From Rhytidiadelphus loreus (taxonomy: Eukaryota; Streptophyta; Bryopsida; Hypnales; Hylocomiaceae), in NCBI GenBank assembly GCA_947034895.1, contig OX344761.1, positions 30,640,863 through 30,704,862 on the forward strand: a stretch of 64,000 bases of DNA. The letters run 5' to 3'. The position numbers were made by a program, and so were the translations under genes. Below, piece by piece: positions 31,552-45,266 of the stretch. The stretch's first letter is position 1. Every line of letters begins with the position of its first letter. The notes beneath the pieces are model-generated. The model worked only from the letters and a program-made list of their open reading frames with translations. It ran no database searches and was not told the DNA's origin.

Positions 31552-33055
31552 GTTGATCTCTTTCGAAACTTTCACAAACTGTCAAATAATCGAGAGTCCG
31601 CTCCAATTTGCCTGCTAGTTTTTCGTCAACCAGCTTGAAGGTATCGTACACACATGGAGCTTTTCATTGACATGGCAGTAAGGTTTGCGCTAATTGCCAC
31701 AACTGAGATACACTGTACGTGCAAACTAGAACAGACGCTCGCAGCGTTTCGTTTGGTGCAAGTGCAGAAAACGAAAAAAGCACTGCGTGCAATTGATCGA
31801 GAGCCAGTCGGTTTTGAAACACTCAAGACTGGACATGGCTAGCTGTACTTAAAAGCTTGGATTTCATGAGCCCAAGAATGTGGGGTCTCATTTAATGCTT
31901 AAGTGGGGTCTCTCGGATGGAATGTTGACTGAGCGAATTGGAGTCGTATAGTGTGAACAGCACTTGCCACAACAATTTTCTTCTTCCTTTTTTTCCTTTT
32001 TCTGAAAAGTTTTGGGTTCTGTTTTGAAAAGTTTTGGGTTTTGGGTTATTGTTTTGTTTTGGAAAGCTGCTTTGGCACTGTATGGTATGGAATAATTCAA
32101 CTGGTGTCGGTAGAGGGTCGCTGCTGCAGACGACTTCAATGACACTCGAAGAAAACTGAGGATAGCTAGCTAATTCATTTGGGATTTAATAAGAGTGATG
32201 TAAAATCTGCTCCTTTCTTGTCGGTAATCAACCATGCTTAACTACTAATTCAACGAATCGCAAAGTCAAGAGGGGTCATGGACTCGAAGACAAAAGAAGT
32301 GCATGAGCTTAGTGAAACTGATGGCGTGGGCAATGAAATTCCGTTTTCATTTCTGTCAAAATTAACACCAGAAAACTGCGTCCACTTACCATAGATTGTG
32401 TCAAAGAGCTCTTTCAGTGCAGTACACATCTTTAATTTGCTATAAACTCCTGTCAGTCTGTCACCAACTTAAATGCCAACAAAAATCTCAATAATCTCAC
32501 ATGGTGAAGTTAGTCAAATCAACACCCAAATTCCACGAAATTGAACCCTTTCCAAAATTCTTAGGACTGTATATATGCTACTGTACTGCCACTCCCCAAA
32601 GTCCACCAATTCAGGGTCCCAAGAAATAAGTTAATGCTGTTGATCGATCCCCACTGACAGATCCAGCTAGCACACGTTTTTTTTTCCTCTTGCGTTCCAG
32701 TCTACCAAGAACAAATTGCATGGCAGCAAAAATCTGGCGGTTTCAGGGGGGAGCAAGAAGGAAGGAAAAGCTTGCCTGCAGAACATCAATTATTTGCTGG
32801 AGCAACATCCAATTCTGACTTTGCAAAACAGGGCTGGTAGTTGGACGACGATGGGCAGCAGTAGAGCACTGTAAAACGAATTCAACTTTTGGAATATAAG
32901 TTATCTGCATTCTGCAAAGTATGCGCTTGTGTTTTTTTTTGTTTTTTTCGGAGACAAATGAAACCATATCTCAAAGAGTCTTCTCAGGACTACTGACAGG
33001 AAACAGTATTGATATGAATGAGCTTTGAAAATAGTTCAGAAGGTGCAGGGGTACC
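31552..33055. other. XIP upstream region
   Basis: No gene was recognised. The sequence shifts from moderate GC near the XIP start to AT-rich beyond 32.2 kb. T- and A-rich runs at 31980-32060 and 32930-32950 are the only conspicuous compositional features. Confidence 0.4.
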
Positions 33056-33600
33056 ACTGAGGTGGACAACCCTATTCCCATGCAAATTAGCGGTTTGAGA
33101 ATATCTTGGGGTCAACTCCAAGAGGGTCATGTATTTTTTTCAGAGGTGTGTACTTGTTTCACGAATCAAATCCAAGTGGAATTATGATTTTCTGATTAAA
33201 ATTGTAATTTCTGTGAATTTTTGAAGTGGTTTGCCCTGAAATTATAAAAAACATTCATAGAATGGAGTCATGAACGTCCTAAGTAAACAACCCATAATCA
33301 CTCTTCCATGTATCCAATGGCACTTGTGGAGGTTCAAGATGCCATGTGTTGTCCTCAAGCTATAAGGAAGTTGAAATGATCCTATCTCCAACATGCAACA
33401 TCTCTCTATTTCTACGAACACCTTCTTGCAAATGTAAAATTGTTTTGCCACGGTCCTAATTAAGTCATGTAGTCATTGCATTGTTTTTTTAGAAACTATC
33501 TAGATTTGGATGATGTGGTGGATAGTATTTGGGCCTAAAGCAGGATGATGGAATTAGGCAACAGATGGAAATGGGATGGTGTTAAGGTAACTACACCTAA
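33056..33600. repeat. Family R, copy 3 (inverted)
   Basis: This is the reverse-complement match to 3755-4165 and 4480-4910. 'ccaagtggaattatgatttt' near 33172 faces 'attataattccacttgg' of the other copies. 'catgtatccaatggcact' near 33307 faces 'agatacattggaaag' of copy 1. The right border 'gtgttaaggtaactacacct' near 33580 resembles the family terminus. Confidence 0.5.
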
Positions 33601-36360
33601 AATCACACAAGTAAGCCCTTTATAGCATAACCAATAAGGTAGCAACACCTATAACTATCAATTTTGAGGGTTTGGGACATGATGTTTATTAACAGACATC
33701 CAACACATTATTCAACCCCTCTAGCAAGAGAAAAAGAATTTCAATACACTTTCAAATGTATTTTTTGGACACTATGGATATAAGTTGTGAATTTTTAAAG
33801 AGACCACTATAGATGCCAACACTAGGGTCTAATATTCAAATGTAGTACATCCTTGTAATCACATCTATTTACTTCCCAATAATTTTCAAGATTTTAGAGG
33901 TGGCAATTATAGGTACAGTGATGCTTATGGGTGATGCTACCTTATGCTTTAGAAAAAGAACTCAATTTTTGCACATTAGTGAAGGTCTATGAATCAAAAT
34001 GCAAGTGGCTCCTAATAGTTTTCTTGAAGCATTGTGAATTAGTTAGAAATTTTCAAACATGCAAGGTATAGGAGGCTAAAAATGTAGGTGATGCCAAGAT
34101 CCATTTGATGCACATTAAGAAATGACACTAGTAGTATCAAAACATGTCATAATTAGAGAAGAAGTTAAAACAAAAGAAAGTATATCCAAAATCAAGGTCA
34201 CTACCTCCATAGTACTAAAAAGAAAGCTGCTCACTACCCAAAATGGCCCCCCATCTCCACCTTACACATGTCCTTATGCTCACCATTTTGAGTATCCCTT
34301 TCCCTTTCAAAAGTAGGGATCAATTTCAGGAGTGGTCAATAATTTTAAGTTACGTTACCTTATCAGGCTTGAATTGCATGTGTGTCTCTGTAACCATACA
34401 AACAGGAAACAGTATTTATATGATTGAGCTTCATCAATGGCGTGTCAAACAATCCAAACTCCATTTGTTGCCTCAAGGTCTACTTGCAAGCAATCAATTC
34501 AAAACAAGGTCCATTCATGACACATGACTCTAGTAATCTTCGAAATTCTAAACACAACGTCAATAAAAGGTCTGGGCAGGGCCTTGCCACAAGTTAGACC
34601 CCTTTGCATGAGGTTGACTACTCATCACAATCGAATCTTGACTCAAACAAATGTAACTAGAGAGCGTAAGGTAAAGTAAAGGTACCTATTTTTCATAACT
34701 TAAGCATTTCCAACATGTAGGATGTGGAAAAGTTGTTGAGAAATTGAGCTCAATGTATGTAAATATAAGGATCTGGAAGAATGCAAAAAAACAAAAACAA
34801 TGAATTTTTTCCACCCAAGGATGAATATTTTATTCAACATAAATGTGGATTTTTCATTTGGACCCATTCCAGTCTCATGGACTCACCTGTAACGTTGGCT
34901 TTGGCACTTCTCCCTAAGCAAGGAGGGAAGAAAGATGAGTGGATGAGAAGGTACAAACAAAGAATCTTTTTCAATGAGTCCAATCTTTTCCAAATCTAAC
35001 TAGTTGTTGTCAACAATAGGTCACCCTTGCCAACTACTTTTTGCTATTGAGGACCGACACTTTTTGTTACTCGTCAAATTTCTTATTGACAAGTGAAAAG
35101 AGGTTCCACTACACCAAAGAATGCGACATTTGGATACCATATGCAAAAGTTATAAAGGAATATCATTTTGATTCTAAAACAATTTCTTTTAACATAGGTA
35201 CAGAAGTTATAATTGATTTTGGAGACGTACACAAAGTGAAGATGGCAGTTTAGGGTCAGCAGTGGTGCATTTTGGGGGTGCCCACCTTAGTTATAAACTG
35301 TGAAGGGCTTTCCAAACGAAAATGACTGGTCTTCACGTAAAGAAGTTGCAGCGGCAAACAGATTGCCACCCTTTCTCTCTCGTCATGCCGTTAGGAGCCA
35401 CTACGTCTGCATGTACTGCACTGTACTGTACAATAGTCCTTCCCCTCCAGTACAATTGGTCTCCTCGGACCCAATCTTTTGACCAGCTTTTGGTGGCAAT
35501 GAGCACTTTCTTGCGCAAACAATCTGTGGGTCAAAAATGTGGCAAGTAACAGCGACTTGCTACTCTGATCGCTGATGGTCACTGACGTGTGAACATACTC
35601 ATTATTACCACCCACCGCTTAATTCCACTCTCATGTATAGGTGGTGTACGTTATAGAATAAAAATATGAACCACTGTTACACCAGGGTGGAATTGTGAAG
35701 TGGATGGTAGTAGGTGAGTGTCCCTTCTACACAGCACACATTGCATGGCTAGAGGAATGATAAGAGAGATATGCTACTTTGCTCAGTACTGTAGTACAGA
35801 GTATCGTGCTCAGTACTATAGTACAGAGTATCATTCCTGACAAGTAAAAAAAACTAGGTAACTTTGGGAGCTTTGAAAACGTTATCGGACACAATGCGAA
35901 GTCGTTCTACAAATCAAGATTGTCCATACATGTAATATTTAGTTGATCTCAGGGCTCCCCAATTAAGAAAAGAAGGATTATAGTTATTCACCCTCTCTCT
36001 GACTTGCTAATAAGAGAGTGATACAGCTGTCTTCAAAACCGGACTTGACATGTGAGAAATTATGAAGAATTGAAACACAATATGAGTTTTATGAGGAGCT
36101 TACACAATTGAAAGATTAAACTGCCGATAGAGCTGAATAGAGTGTCCTGAAAAGAGATCCTGTACAGTACAATACAAGGGTCACAAAGCACCAATTCCAA
36201 CACAAAGTCAGCTTCAAGACTCAGTGGACTAATTCAGATTAAGAGTTCCAGTATCAATGGACAACACAAAGTGTCACATGGAAAGTGACAAATCTTTCAT
36301 TACCTTGCTAAGGTACCATATTGCTGGTATCTACAACCCCTTCAACAATTCATCGAAATT
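33601..36360. other. AT-rich intergenic region upstream of the WDR11 3' end
   Basis: No gene was recognised. The region contains a pair of 25-bp dyad-symmetric direct repeats (35781-35832). Open frames are short and have no matching splice partners. Confidence 0.4.
35781..35832. repeat. Tandem 25-bp palindromic repeat pair
   Basis: GCTCAGTACTGTAGTACAGA... is repeated after a 2-bp gap with one substitution (35781-35805 and 35808-35832). Each unit contains the dyad GTACTRTAGTAC. Confidence 0.7.
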
Positions 36361-36621
36361 CATCGAAATTGATACGCTGCCAAGCAGAGCAATGTGCTCA
36401 CAGGCGCATTAAGCAAATACAGCCTTCGTCTTCGACTTACAGCTGTAAGTAAGAAAACAGAACAGAAGGAACACCCGCAACTTTTGGGTGTGGGAAAAAG
36501 GATCCAGTTCTGCTTCCAACATAAAGAAGACAGCTGTCTACGCTTTTCAAGTCTCCTATCCAAAATGAAATTCTTGCAAGTCGAGAGTGGGGAAATGCTG
36601 GAAGAAAGAGATCACAAAACA

Positions 36622-39600
36622 TCAATCCACCACAGCCGCAATGCCTGTGCAAGCATGTGCCAGATGTCGTTGGTACTCCCCATAGTACTCACACACTGCT
36701 TGCACCTCATCGTGGTTGTAATTCAAATCTCCCGGTAGGTCAAAGTAGTCCTCAGTCCCTGATTCTGGTTCCCTTATATCTACTAGCAAAGATGCTTTTG
36801 CAGATACTTTGGCCTCATGACAAGCCAAGAGGAACATGGCTGCTGTGTCAGGTTGCTTGGCATTTCGGAGAGTGGCCAGGGCCTCCACGAGTTCTCCAGC
36901 TGCTACGTACAGTATCATTGCCCTGCACAAATTGCAGAGTCCTTCAGTATCGGTCAAAGCGAATAAGTGGAGTACACATTTAAATAAGTGAAAGACAGTG
37001 ATGTTTCTAAGAAGGGTAGCAACTCCGCAAGATTTCCGTAAGCACATGACCTCGTTTATCGTCGGGAAGTGTTAAAAATCTCCAGCTTGCAGTTCTTTTT
37101 TATACAAAAGAGTTGACAAATAAGTAATGGTGTGTCACCCCTCTTTTGCCCCTCATTTTGAACACATCACAATTCTTCTTTCTCTATTGCATACAATTAT
37201 TCCCCAAATTTGAGCTTCCTCAGGATGACAACTCATAATTGCAAGCAATCAAGTTTCTTCTTCAAATTGCGGTTGTGGTCCCACCCTTGCAACTCTGAGC
37301 CAAACTGAAGGCCAAAAGTTTTCTAGCACCTCAAGGGTTGCTATAAACATTTCGTCCTTTGTTTTCTTTAGGTTGCCCCTGTCCGAAGTCAACCACTTGG
37401 AAGATAACTTCAATTCCGTTGGTTATGTGCGTTCAAAGTGGGGTCAAAAGAGGGGTTTAGAATTCCGAAATGAACCCTAAGAGCACACCATTATTTTTAG
37501 AATGACTCTAATGCCTTCATGCCTACAATTGGCATTTTGAAAGCTAGCTGAGCACAAGCCTTCGATTAGAAGAGACTCCATAGCTATTTCCGACAGATAT
37601 CAAAACAAAAAGGATAAGGAGTAAACCATGTACCTCCAGAGATTGTGTTCGCTATTCAATACATGATGAGCCCACCTCTCCAAGACCCTGTAACAATCGT
37701 AAAGTGATTAGAGTAGGAAAATCAGATATAGTGGCGTTACGATGATGGAGCCAAAAAGTTCCAGTTTGAAGGTAACAGCACAGTGACATAGACAAACCTT
37801 GCATGATCTGAACCTTGCAGATGAGTTGCAGCTAATGTTGCGGCGTCAATCCAGCGCCCTGCATCTTGCAACTGGAATAGACATACACCGTTAACAAATT
37901 AAAGGTGAGCATGACTTCTATAATCAGTCACAGCCATCTATAAGAATCTCAGGTCAGAAAACGCAAGTGCTGAAATCTGTTCAGAAGCGCCCACTAGCCA
38001 GGTTTCTAGTTTGTTTTCTAGGACCTGCTGCTTTCCTTGATATGCAAACAAGCCATTGAGGATATTGACGATACCGGAAATGCAGTAGCACTATGCAATT
38101 CAGAAGATAAACTCACAGAAGCTTGACACATACCTGAGAACACGCTTCCTGGTACCGACCAACTGCGCAAAGAAGATGCGTTCCTGATAACGAATCATCC
38201 GTTCCTACCATGTTTGCAGCAACCACCTGCAAAAGAAGAATAGTTATTTACCTTTGTGCTTATTGGCATCTGTTGTCACTGAAAACTGTCAACAGTTTCA
38301 TTAGCATTCCAAACGAGTCAATTAATTAAAGTTCTTGTATCAAGGAGTTGGATGTCACACCTTGACAGCCAGTTCGTGGAGGCCTGTTGATACAGCTGAG
38401 GCAAGAGATACAGCTCTCAAGGCATCCATGTAGAACAGAGGATTGTCAGGAGGCGTAGCCAGCAACAATGTCACCGCAGCCTCAAAATCTCCTATTGCAA
38501 TCAACCTACAGTGAAAATCCCACCATGAGGTGCAAGCAACCAGACAAAACTATGTTGATCACTAAGCAGTGCATCACTGGAGAAAATCACTCTAGCAAGC
38601 ACGTACCTAATCGCCTAAACGTACCTAAACGTACCTAATCGCCTATCTAGTTACGTCACCAACGATGTTAGACCACAATAAGAACTAAAGAAATCTTCCT
38701 TCTCTGGATAGAGAGTCTGTCCATTCCTCTCCACACCGACATTCTGTTTCTATTTACTGAGCTCTGTATCACCTACGAGTAACTTATCTTCTCTCAATTT
38801 AAAAGAACTGAGAAAACAGAAAGCAAGGTTGTGAGCGCTACTCATGCACTCGTCTTTGAGTGGCTTCCGTTCCTGTGAACTTCTCGTGCCAGCCAATCCG
38901 CTCCCGTGCAACTGACCGAACTACGGACTGCTCAGAAGGAATGGTATCCATGCACCCATGTGTCTGCGTCCACATTCAATCACGTGCATGATTCAGGCAA
39001 ATAAAAACTTCTCATGAGTATTGCAGATAGGTTGAAAATTAGACCGTGCGGAGTAGATCACAGTGAGAAACTAAAACAGTGACATCCACATTCGACCACT
39101 GCAATGGCCTCATGCAGGCGCAACAAAATGGTGTGACAAATCACAAAGGCAACGCAGGTCAGTCATCGTCCAATATATATTGAACAAAAACTGAAGCTCC
39201 ATACCAGCTTAAAAGGAGTATCAGGCAAAGCACCCTCGGGAGAATATGGTGTAGTGACTTTAGAATTAATGAATGTCATTCCACGATCCAATGGCTTGTT
39301 GGCTTGGACTTCGGAGGTGTAAATATCATTGCCATCTGATTCCTGAGAAGTTGGTTCTGTTGCAGAGGACTTCTTGTTTCTTCCGTTTGTTCCCCAGAAT
39401 GCGGTCGGTCCGGCACAACCGTAACTAAGCAGTGCAAGCGCTCGAGGAAGCTGAAGCCAAAATAGAGCTTCAGAGTATTCTCCAAATTGTGCGGCTGCAA
39501 AGGCACACCTTGTCGCAACACTTTGCTTGCATATAGCTGTATACTGTTCTCTTCTCTCCTCATCCAACAAACGACCTACCAAATTGCACACAGGAGACTC

Positions 39601-42600
39601 AGCACTAGGTTCTGCGCAACCCAAATGATGAATTCACGCATATTATGAAGTTCAATTGCCTTACCAGCTCTTCGATATGGCTCCAAGACTTTCAACAAAA
39701 CTTCAGCGAAAACAGTCTCTCCCATAATAGGATTCTGAGGCGTGAGGAGGTGGTGTCGCAAGTCCCCGCCGCGGCTTGCTGTTCTTTGAAGAAGCTCTCC
39801 TTCAACTGCTAATGTAAACCAGGAAGGTTGCACTCCTTGCTGGAGTACAACACGCAAAGACTGCACCAACATTGCAGAAGAACCACCATAGAAATCAGAA
39901 ATAGCAAGTGACGATTTCTCTGACACACTACATGCGGTCTCAAGGTCACGCCAATCCGTAAAATCAAATGAAATTATGATGCAGATACTTCTGAAGACAA
40001 TTCTCATTGGGATGAAGATCATGGATAGAACAGGGAGTCAGCATATATGTCTAATACTGTAATAATCCACTACTTAAATTAACAGATCGTACCAAAGCAT
40101 GTGGAGGTGGGAGCAAGGCTGCAGAACACAAGGGCATGGGTCGGTAGCGTTGCCATTGCGTCGGCTTTGTCAGCTGGCCGGATTTTCCGCCGGAAACACT
40201 ACACCATGCATCTTTTCGTCAGTTTGAAAAAATAACAAAAACTAAAGATAAAAATAATCTACGAATACGGGATGTTAAGTAGGAACTTTCTACTAAACAA
40301 TATTTCTCCTAAACAATAGAAAGTGTTGCATCTCAGTTCCAGAAGAGTTCAGCCAGATGTTAGAGACAAAATGCAAAGGACCACCATAAATTGAGGTTAA
40401 TAAGGACTGTCATTATCTGATCGTAGGCTGCTTACTTCTGAACCTCCAGAAGGCGGAAACTACCATCTGCACCAGCTATGCACAAGATCAAAGGCTCATT
40501 CTTGTCTGGACGCAGCGGATACCAATCCAGTTCTAGCACCAGTACACCTCCAAGGTGCGGCTGGACTAGTGTACAAGCTATTGGATCATGGGTATCCTGC
40601 ATACAGTGACCAAGTCTCAGCAACGACGACCACGCCTCAGCAACAATGACTCTTTCGATTAAGAGCCAAGATGTGATGCAAATTAAATGAGAAAATGACG
40701 AGAAGTTGCAAAGTCGAATGGAGACTTCTCTAAAGGTACATCCTACTGAATAATCCTGGTGCTTCTTAAGATGTTACTGTGTAGTACTCACAAGGTCGTA
40801 GACAGCAAAACTGTGGTCGTTAAAGAGGACAGCTATGCGACCTCTTGTAGAATCTCCAATCCTCACAGGTGCAAATTTGATGCGGCGAACGGGCCCGCGA
40901 CGGGTACTGAAAGATGATGATAACCCCGTCACTACATCCCACCATCTTATACTTCCCGTCCGGTCTCCCATAACCTGCATCCAGCCCATAGATATCAATA
41001 CAAACTAAATACTCAGAACTACCAATATACGATAACTGATGGCTACACATCCGCCAGGTTTAGAATTAGTCAATACTTGGATTGCACTGCCATTTGCTCA
41101 ATACCGGAGCACTGGGAGTTTTGAGGAACAGCGTCTTAACGAAACCCACAGTTAGTCTTCAAATCCTCCGAAAAATTCAGAAGAGAATAATCCCGTATAC
41201 GTGTTCTGTACGACGCAGCCTATGAAATACTCTTGGTAGAGGAACATGCATAGGCAATTACCACATGAGGTGTACGGTAAGCCATTGCAGTTATCAGCAC
41301 ATCCGCAGAAACAAATGCCGCTGCAGGCCATTTGGGTCTGCAAAACATATCAAGAACTCCTAGGTAAGATTCCGCTCGTAAGATTCTGCTCGTAAGATTC
41401 AGCAACACAAAGCCATACAGTGCAATATTCCTTGTTACATACATACAAGTTTGAAGCATTGCAAGTGCTGAGAAAACTTTTAAGAGTCGGTAAAGATCCA
41501 AATGTGGCAAACAGAAAATAGGTCAACTATTAAATAATATCTTAACTGGAGCTGAGAAGATTAGGAAAATTAAGCATGTTTGCAAGAATACTAAGCTCAA
41601 AACAATCTGGAGTTCCATGTTCATTTTTAGTTTCACAAGGAAACAACGCAAGATCCTCAAGACACATCACTCCTATTTTGTAAGAGTCAAGCACGTACTG
41701 TTTCTGTAAAAATACAAACGTTACCTGAAGTCCCGAACTCGTCTACCTCGTAGCTCAAAGACTCCAAGAGAACCGTTTACCAACGCAAATGCAAAACTTT
41801 CAGCATTTTCAGCTTCTTGTGAATCTGCTCCAGAAAAACCATAACCCTCTTTAAAAGAGTGCGTCTCAAACAAGAGGTCGAATACTCTATAACAATCAGC
41901 TTGTGCAAAGACATGTACAAAAACAATTGATGTATTTGATGATTGTCAGAAGGTAGTTTAAGTTACCTGCAGCAGGGTTTGAGGGATTAGCAGCAGCGGC
42001 AGCAGCAGCAGCAGCTGAGGCAATAGTGGGGCGCTCTTTCATAATAGATGATTTTTTGGCCCAAGAGTTGGTTGCAGCAGCGGCTGCCTTGGGAGCTGGT
42101 GGAAGAGCCCACTCCATCACCGTAAATGGGAGAGCCAGAGACCTTACCTTCACACCCAAAAATCTATAATCAGCAACGCTCTTCTATATAACCTCGTCTA
42201 CGTGAGTTGAGAGTTTGTTGATACTCACCATCTGTGGGGTTCTTGTCATGGCCCACACCTCTGCAGGAGCCTCTTTGAACAAAATTAGAAGATACCTGTT
42301 GCATGCGTCACATTCATTAGCTGTCTGGACAAGTCGGAAATGCGTATGAAAACTACAAATTGGTATTACACGGCGAATAAATTAAGCTAATGGTCTCGAT
42401 CATAATATTCGGTCCTTTGCAACACAGAACACAATAAAATACCCAACAATTCACAACAGATGAAGAAATAATAACATGAATAAGGGAATCAAGCAGAGCT
42501 TCAAATAGAGCTATGTCAAGATTGTGGTTTAAGAGCCATACAAGACTTGATTCTTAAAGCCCTTGCAACACACCGTCCAAAGTTCTATATCACATTGGTC

Positions 42601-45266
42601 CTAATATCCGAATAGACTGCTTAAGTGAATGCTGAATAAGACCTGCCAGACGGTGAGGTGCGCAGAGCACGCATTGGAGAACGCTCTGGTTTTTGCATCA
42701 ACCGAAAAAACTTGGTTTGGCCACTACGCACACATGTCACAACCACCCGGTTCACGAATCCGCCCCCTTTGCCTTTCACCTAGTGCACGAGTATGCCCCA
42801 TCCACACTCTTTAAGCCGCAATCCTTTCATAATGAATAAAAACATTTATAGTCTTTCTTGATAGGTGTACTCATCCGCCAGAACAGGTAGATAAGGCTAG
42901 AACGGAATATATAAATGAACAAAACCAGTCGATTTATAAACAAATACATTGGAAGTCATTCAGTATCACAATGAATATCGCCAGCTAATGAAAAACGAGT
43001 AAGCAGTAATGCATCACAAGCTAGGGGAAATTGTAGAACCTCAACGTAAGAAAATGAGACAAGTCGTGTATTCCCAAGCCAGCGTACACCACGAACAGTC
43101 TGATTATTGTGCACAGCAAATGACGCAGTTATTGTATTTGCAGCTGTATCTACAATCTCCAGATTCCCTCCCTGACAGGCTAGTGCCACCAAGGGAACTG
43201 ATACAGCCCCCGTATTGCTTCCTTCTGTCCCTGCATCACATTCCATTGGATTCAAACAGAGAAATAGGAAAATCTTTCCTAGAAATCCAAATTGCAACAC
43301 ACTTCACAACAAGAAAAGGCCCATTGACATCCCATCGGAGGCAGCGAACAAAGGCCAGTTAATACACGCAGCTTTGTCTCAAATATTTTGTACAATAACT
43401 CAAAATGTTCCCATAGGTATAACTGTCTCATACCAGGGCTGATGGCAAGAAGTGAGGGCATTGGGACAGCTAGAGTGGTTACAGCAGATGAAAGAAGATG
43501 TAATTGTCCTGTCAAATCCAGCTGTTGACAAACAAGACACCATAAACTCTTTAGAGCACAGAAGGCAGTAAGATCAAAAAATAAAACGCAAGAAGGTACA
43601 CTAATTACTTTCTTTAGAACAACATAGGCAAGAATGAAGATATATTCCTTCCCAACTTGGCAGCAATTAAACAGACCTTGAAAATTCGATCAGAATTCGA
43701 GCCATTTGAAGAAGCGTGCAGAAGTTCTCCACTTGTATTCGATTCTCCTGAATTCGGATTCATCCCGTTTGAGGATGCAGACGCACTGTCAGAGCGCTCT
43801 TCATTGATGACCCAACGCCATAGACGACCATCATCAGTGATAGATAAGAGCGTTGCTTCTAAGGGAGAAGAAACCTTAGGTTTAAAGTGCTGGTCCTTTT
43901 GTGACAAAGCACTTGGGACAGGGATGGATTCCGAAGCTGAATTAACATGCAGTCCACCAGAATGGTCACCGTCCAAGGATACCTCCACCTGAAGTTGCAG
44001 AGGGCAATGTACTACGGCCAGCACAACCGGGGCAGGCACAGGGGACCCAATGGATGGCATCAACGTACCCATATGGCACAACGAAAAGACCTGCTGATCC
44101 CTACATTAGAATCCCGCAAAATCCATCGTCATTAAGGCAACCAAAACCATAAACGTTGTTACGGATCTTACACCAGAGACTAACTACTAGCATAATGTAC
44201 GGTATACATAATTAATGTTCGAAATGAAGCTGATCTCGTCTCCCCAATGAAGTTAGCAGACAAATGTGCTGAACAGAATCAATTCGAACAAGGTGCTAAA
44301 AACGTACTCTTTTCTTCTCCAGGCGCTGGCTTTGCCATCCTGGTGGGCACAGTAAAGAACGTCACCATCGGTGCAAGCCAACAGATCAAGGAGCTTTGCA
44401 CAACCGCGTGGCAAGGACGTTGAAGCCAGTTGCATGCCGAAGGCCAAATCAAAAACCACAATCTCCCGGGGCATCATGACATACAGCAGCCCTCGTCCTG
44501 TCCTGGAGTACAAACACCGGACAACAATCCCAGGTGCCGATGCTAGAGCTGGCGCTCCAGGTGACGAAGAAGACCCGTCTTTAGCTTTTTCAACCACTGT
44601 CAATTTCTCATCTTGTCCAGGAATTATATACTGCTTGGTCAGTATATCTGATTCTGAAACCCCTCCAACTAGAATAGACAGAAGTAAACCACGAAGTCCC
44701 ACAAGTGAAAACTGCCGGGAATCGAAGGGATCAGCCCTCACACAACCAAGAAGCTCACCACCTGAATCAAAGCGCCATACACAACGACCTGTAGAGGGGT
44801 CCCATATATTCAGAGATGTAGGACCATGAATCACCGCGAGCAACCATGGCTGCCCATAGACCCAGCAGAGATCCTGGATACCTCGTCTTCCCTTCTCTGC
44901 ATCAACCTCTAGCCACGAACACACGTCCCCTGACGCAACATCCCAAATCGCAACACGACCCTGTCGATCACCCACCGCTAACTGCAAATGAGCAGTGGAG
45001 AAATCCTGCGCTGCAAGGTCACGAGGAATCCCCTCTGGAGTCCATTGCACAGCAGTCACGAAAGGAGAGGGTTGCAAGGCAGCATTCTTCAGGGGGGGCA
45101 TCGGCAAAACCGCCACGAGCTGCATGGACCGGGGCTCCATCACAACCACGCTGCTGCCTGCACCGTAAGCCACCAGTCCGTGTGGGCTGCAATGCACGGC
45201 TCCCCCATTCTCTTTGCTCGGAGGGGGAGATAACACCCACCCCACTCCCGTCCCCACCCCCGCCAT
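36622..45266 (-). CDS. WDR11: WDR11 orthologue, WD40-repeat trafficking protein
   Basis: Twenty exons splice in frame to 1354 residues, near the length of plant WDR11. Exons are 44308-45266, 43677-44100, 43434-43521, 43040-43230, 42643-42779, 42229-42295, 41967-42147, 41725-41824, 41262-41337, 40792-40974, 40436-40596, 40093-40198, 39665-39860, 39205-39611, 38842-38963, 38361-38505, 38134-38226, 37798-37871, 37634-37687 and 36622-36922. Exon 1 carries the first beta-propeller (GRVAIWDVASGD, LNIWDPSTGRCVW) and exons 8-11 part of the second (GSIRWWDVVTG, IAGADGSFRLLEV). The C-terminal alpha-helical part includes EALFWLQLPRAL, ILYVAAGELVEAL and KQPDTAAMFLLAC. In animals WDR11 acts with FAM91A1 and C17orf75 in tethering endosome-derived vesicles at the trans-Golgi; the plant role is less known. 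Exon 7 has a poly-Ala linker. The exon 4 donor (GTTCTA) and the exon 15 acceptor are the least certain junctions. Confidence 0.95.

Noticed and set aside
39861..40022. Extension of WDR11 exon 13 upstream through an open frame
   Set aside because: The exon 12 donor and exon 13 acceptor join in phase and give the conserved junction; the extra segment adds no family sequence.
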